From Candidatus Latescibacter anaerobius SCGC AAA252-E07 (GTDB lineage: Bacteria; Latescibacterota; Latescibacteria; Latescibacterales; Latescibacteraceae), in NCBI GenBank assembly GCA_000403035.1, contig AQSL01000109.1:1-17941 (forward strand): a DNA stretch of 17,941 nt, in the 5' to 3' direction. Made by a program: the position numbers and the translations under genes. Shown piece by piece: positions 15,276 through 17,941 of the stretch (position 1 is the stretch's first letter; each line of letters begins with the position of its first letter). The notes beneath the pieces are model-generated. The model worked only from the letters and a program-made list of their open reading frames with translations, was not told where the DNA came from and did not search any database.

Positions 15276-16418
15276 CTAGGGGGCGTCTGCGAGGCCGGCG
15301 TTGGTGCCGGTGTCGATGGCGTAGAGGGCATTGTTAATCATTTCACCCTCATCAGAAAAAACAGACGCAACGAAATAAATAATACCGTTATCGTTTATGG
15401 TTGGTGATGTATTTATTCTGCCTTCAATTTGAATGCTCCATTTAAGTGTACCATCAGGATTTATAGCATAAAAATAACCCGCATGATCTCCAGTATAAAT
15501 TGTGCCATCATTTCCAATTAATGGAGATGTAAATATTCCGAAGCCCGGAGGTATATGATATTCCCATTTAAGTGTGCCGTCTGTGTTTACTGCAAATATC
15601 CTTGATGAACCATAGTAAACAGTTCCATCGCTGCCAATAACAGGTCGTGGTTCCGATCCTTCACCGTCTTGTTTCCATTTTAAGGTACCACCTAGATTAA
15701 GCGCATATAAAAATCCATCTTTACATCCAAAGTAAATTGTTCCATCAAGACCTATTGCTGGGACTATCCCGTTAGTGTCATAACCTACATCGTATTTCCA
15801 TTTTAGGGTGCCATTCGGATTTACAGCAAGTAAAGCGTTATCTTTTGAACCGATATAAACAGTACCATTACTGCCAATAGCCGGGTGAGATCTATACTCG
15901 CTTTTATCTCCCGTATCATATTTCCATTTTACCGTACCATCAGGATTCAGGGCATATAAACAACTTTCAGGAGTATGGGTTTGACTATTTTCAAAATAAA
16001 TTGTTCCATCACTACCTATTGCTGGGGATGTAAAAATATCTGTATAATCTGTAAGATATTTCCATTTTAATGTACCGTTGGGGTTTAAGGCATATAAATT
16101 ATGTTCATTTGTACCAATATAAATAGTACCGTCACTACCTATGACTGAGGAGGAAAAATTCCAAGGATGAGGACTTTCAAAAACAACTTTATATTTCCAT
16201 TCTAACGTCCCTGCAGGATTTAGTGCATATACATAATTGTTGTTCAATAATCCAAAATAAATTGTACCATCATCTGCAATAGCCGGAGTACCCTCTATAG
16301 AGTATACTGTTTCAAACTTCCACAAAATATCCCCCGCAGCTCCCCAAACCACACTCCCGCTCACAACAAAAATCACCCATGTCACAATGACTGCTTTTAA
16401 ATATCCGGTTGTTTTCAT
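15276..16418 (-). CDS. Exported PQQ-like beta-propeller protein; probable N-terminal part of the giant protein
   Basis: A 380-codon ORF. Residues 1 to about 27 form a signal peptide (MKTTGYLKAVIVTWVIFVV, ending near VWGAAG). The rest is about eight PQQ-like (outer-membrane assembly/BamB-like fold) propeller repeats with the recurring pair SPAIGSDGTIYxG and YALNPxGTLKWKY. Such repeats form beta-propellers, usually without bound PQQ in this repeat style, and act as binding or scaffold modules outside the cytoplasm. GGAGA lies 6 nt before the ATG. The ORF ends LADAP-TAG, and the next codons in the same frame read PKFQCNNKNTGR. Related proteins carry a Trp between P and P in this segment, so the stop looks like TGG changed to TAG. 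Downstream the frame continues into the giant SUMF1/Kre9 ORF. As it stands, it could still be secreted as a complete propeller. Confidence 0.85.
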   Translation of the reverse strand: MKTTGYLKAVIVTWVIFVVSGSVVWGAAGDILWKFETVYSIEGTPAIADDGTIYFGLLNNNYVYALNPAGTLEWKYKVVFESPHPWNFSSSVIGSDGTIYIGTNEHNLYALNPNGTLKWKYLTDYTDIFTSPAIGSDGTIYFENSQTHTPESCLYALNPDGTVKWKYDTGDKSEYRSHPAIGSNGTVYIGSKDNALLAVNPNGTLKWKYDVGYDTNGIVPAIGLDGTIYFGCKDGFLYALNLGGTLKWKQDGEGSEPRPVIGSDGTVYYGSSRIFAVNTDGTLKWEYHIPPGFGIFTSPLIGNDGTIYTGDHAGYFYAINPDGTLKWSIQIEGRINTSPTINDNGIIYFVASVFSDEGEMINNALYAIDTGTNAGLADAP

Positions 16419-16424
16419 ATGCGG

Positions 16425-16429
16425 TCTCC
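16425..16429 (-). promoter_or_regulatory. Shine-Dalgarno site of the propeller gene
   Basis: GGAGA on the minus strand, 6 nt before ATG 16418. It confirms the start placed directly before a signal peptide. Confidence 0.65.
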
Positions 16430-16521
16430 GGGAAACTCAATAATCTCTCGATGATGTATCATAAACAGCTTCATCTATATAAATTAATATAAAGAAATTA
16501 TGGTATAGCTAATATATATAT

Positions 16522-16577
16522 TATATTCAGAATGGTAAAGTATTAAATATTGTATTTAGAATGGTAAAGTATTAAAT
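16522..16577. repeat. 29-bp direct repeat, two copies, in the propeller upstream region
   Basis: Two head-to-tail copies with a 29-bp period (16522-16550 and 16551-16577). AGAATGGTAAAGTATTAAAT is identical in both (16529-16548 and 16558-16577). They lie in the 175-bp AT-rich gap between the LysM gene stop and the propeller gene start, about 105-160 bp upstream of the latter. They could be regulator-binding sites or a simple slippage duplication. No other structure is evident in this gap apart from the Shine-Dalgarno site. Confidence 0.8.
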
Positions 16578-16593
16578 GATTCAGATAAAAAGC

Positions 16594-17760
16594 TTAGAAA
16601 ATTCGATTCAGTTTTTCTTTCGCTTGGGGGTCGGTTTTTTGTGTCTCCTTTTCTGACATTTCAACAAGGAAAATATCTAAAGCTTTATCAAATTTTTCAA
16701 ATATTACCGGGTCATTCGTATCGATATGTATCACATTGCCAAATTCATCGGCAGCGAAAAAATACCCGGGAAAACCCTGCAATCCCTTATCTGTGAAATA
16801 CATGTAACCCCTGTTTGAAAATATTCTTACCCTTAAAACATCGATGGGTTCTTTATTCATGAACAAAGTGGGTGAGAGTTCATTAACATTGGTTAATATA
16901 AAGTAATAAAAATATTCTTCAGAGCTGAATAGTATCATTTTCGAATGATTAGAATAATCTCCAACAGATTCTTCAAAAAATAAATACTTTCCCTTCTCCT
17001 CAATTATCCGGGCGACTTTTCTCACTTTATCACACATTTCTGTAGTCGAAGGAATTTCATCAACAGGTATAAGTTTGCCTCTTGAAACAATATACGCCTC
17101 AGAATCGCCTACAAAATATTTGTCCTTTTTTTGTAATTCCTCTTCCGTTACAAATATCAAACTATAAACAGGCAATTCTATATTTTGAGATGGTTTGCCT
17201 AAGAGTGAAATATTTTTTACCCGGGAAATGGATAATGAATCATTTTGGGTTATTGAACCCTTTAGATCATTGATTAATGAGGAAATAAATAAATCTAAAG
17301 CAATTTTATTTTGTGCCTTCTGTGGGTGAGGTTTTTCATTTTCAGTTAATTCCTGCGTGTCGGAAAAAATCTCTTCCGAAGTATTACCAACCTGGTAATC
17401 CTCGGTGTCGGATGTAAGTAATGATGATTTATCATCATTCGTTGAGGATGGCTGAAGGTTTGTGGTATTCGTTAATTGTGGATCGGGTCCGGAGGTTTCA
17501 TTTTGGGTTACAATACTTTTTTCAATGGTAAGAATTTGTCCGGGATATATCCATTGAGGATCTTTGATTAAAGAGTTTGTTTTCACTATCTCGGGCCATT
17601 TTGTCGCATCTCCCAGGACTTCTTTGGCTATATACCATAATGTATCCCCTTCTTTCACAGAATATTTTCTAACTTCATTATTGTCTTCACTGTTACCTTC
17701 GACATCCCATAAAAACAAAAATATCAACACAATAGTAAAACAAAATTTTAAAGTATTCAT
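16594..17760 (-). CDS. Exported LysM-domain protein
   Basis: A 388-residue protein. Residues 1 to about 22 are a signal peptide (FCFTIVLIFLFLW core; no clear lipobox). One LysM domain spans about residues 32-81: YSVKEGDTLWYIAKEVLGD, KWPEIVKTN and IYPGQILTI, the variant common in bacterial envelope proteins, which binds peptidoglycan glycan strands. A low-complexity Ser/Thr/Asn/Gln-rich linker (about 84-140) follows. The C-terminal half (about 150-388) is a mixed domain that I do not recognise, ending in a charged KETQKTDPQAKEKLNRIF tail. GAGG lies 9 nt before the ATG. It is upstream of, and on the same strand as, the propeller/giant gene; the 175-bp gap suggests a separate promoter rather than tight coupling. 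Confidence 0.85.
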   Translation of the reverse strand: MNTLKFCFTIVLIFLFLWDVEGNSEDNNEVRKYSVKEGDTLWYIAKEVLGDATKWPEIVKTNSLIKDPQWIYPGQILTIEKSIVTQNETSGPDPQLTNTTNLQPSSTNDDKSSLLTSDTEDYQVGNTSEEIFSDTQELTENEKPHPQKAQNKIALDLFISSLINDLKGSITQNDSLSISRVKNISLLGKPSQNIELPVYSLIFVTEEELQKKDKYFVGDSEAYIVSRGKLIPVDEIPSTTEMCDKVRKVARIIEEKGKYLFFEESVGDYSNHSKMILFSSEEYFYYFILTNVNELSPTLFMNKEPIDVLRVRIFSNRGYMYFTDKGLQGFPGYFFAADEFGNVIHIDTNDPVIFEKFDKALDIFLVEMSEKETQKTDPQAKEKLNRIF

Positions 17761-17769
17761 AGTTCTAAA

Positions 17770-17773
17770 CCTC
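17770..17773 (-). promoter_or_regulatory. Shine-Dalgarno site of the LysM gene
   Basis: GAGG on the minus strand, 9 nt before ATG 17760. The remaining upstream sequence to 17890 is AT-rich, with a perfect palindrome ATACCGGTAT near 17795-17804 that could be an operator, but no promoter can be placed with confidence. Confidence 0.5.
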
Positions 17774-17890
17774 GTTGTAATTTATCTATTCAAATACCGG
17801 TATATACCCGGCATTTGTTATATAGTGAATAAATATAAGTATAATTAGAATCAGAACTGTCCGGTTAAAATCTGTTGATTGCTTTATGAA

Positions 17891-17936
17891 AAGCCCCCTT
17901 CTTGTCCTTCGGACATCCTTCCCCCAAAGGGGGCAG
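17891..17936. repeat. Nested inverted-repeat element at window edge
   Basis: GCCCCCTT at the left pairs with AAGGGGGC at the right. Inside are a GTCC-TTC-GGAC hairpin and CCCCC-AAA-GGGGG. This nested C-rich/G-rich palindrome of about 45 nt is the style of dispersed intergenic repeats (REP or small MITE-like) seen in many environmental genomes. Only this copy is visible and the window ends just after it, so its full extent is unknown. Confidence 0.5.
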
Positions 17937-17941
17937 GAATA

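Noticed and set aside
15276..15278. TAG read as an amino acid (suppression or pyrrolysine)
   Set aside because: The LolA/B-like gene ends in TAG as an ordinary stop, and no suppressor tRNA or Pyl gene is in the window; a simple nonsense change fits better.

Overview
The window reads as a chromosomal (possibly metagenome-derived) segment of a Gram-negative, diderm bacterium of moderate GC content. Two outer-membrane-type lipoproteins and several large exported beta-rich proteins (PQQ-like propeller, SUMF1-like domains, Kre9/Ser-Thr-rich repeats) are typical of FCB-type or related candidate phyla such as Latescibacteria or Cloacimonetes. That placement is an impression from protein style, not a phylogeny.

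Region 1 (about 33-7403, plus strand) is a tightly packed housekeeping operon. Its order is: macro-domain protein, GlcF/CCG-type iron-sulfur protein, TPR lipoprotein, LolA/LolB-fold (DUF4292-like) lipoprotein, rsmB (TTG start), a membrane-anchored three-PASTA protein, and rpe. Most junctions overlap by 4-8 nt or are 1-13 nt apart, which implies translational coupling. The rsmB-PASTA-rpe order resembles the Firmicutes rsmB-prpC-prkC-rsgA-rpe neighbourhood, but no kinase, phosphatase or GTPase is present. The block ends with tRNA-Ser(UGA) and a strong intrinsic terminator.

Region 2 (about 7450-8800) is a scar. It holds a short orphan ORF, a 58-nt sequence with the layout of an integron attC recombination site (R boxes, imperfect stem with two extrahelical bases), and the 3' part of a GH13 alpha-glucan branching/amylase-like gene on the minus strand. 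That GH13 fragment starts exactly where the C-terminal domain of a giant exported protein is cut off, so two unrelated genes are joined out of frame.

Region 3 (about 8780-17760, minus strand) holds a LysM protein, a PQQ-like beta-propeller gene, and a 2164-codon ORF with three SUMF1-like domains, two carboxypeptidase-regulatory-like domains, eleven Kre9-type repeats (ten in tandem) and a truncated C-terminal domain. The propeller ORF and the giant ORF share one reading frame and are separated only by a TAG that falls where a Trp is expected (AP-W-PKF...NTGR). They were therefore probably one gene of about 2570 codons, now broken at a nonsense codon in the middle and by rearrangement at its 3' end.

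No integrase, transposase, reverse transcriptase, CRISPR array or phage gene was found. The most notable signals are the attC-like site beside a tRNA gene, the out-of-frame gene junction, the in-frame TAG, and the kinase-less PASTA gene in a kinase-type neighbourhood.
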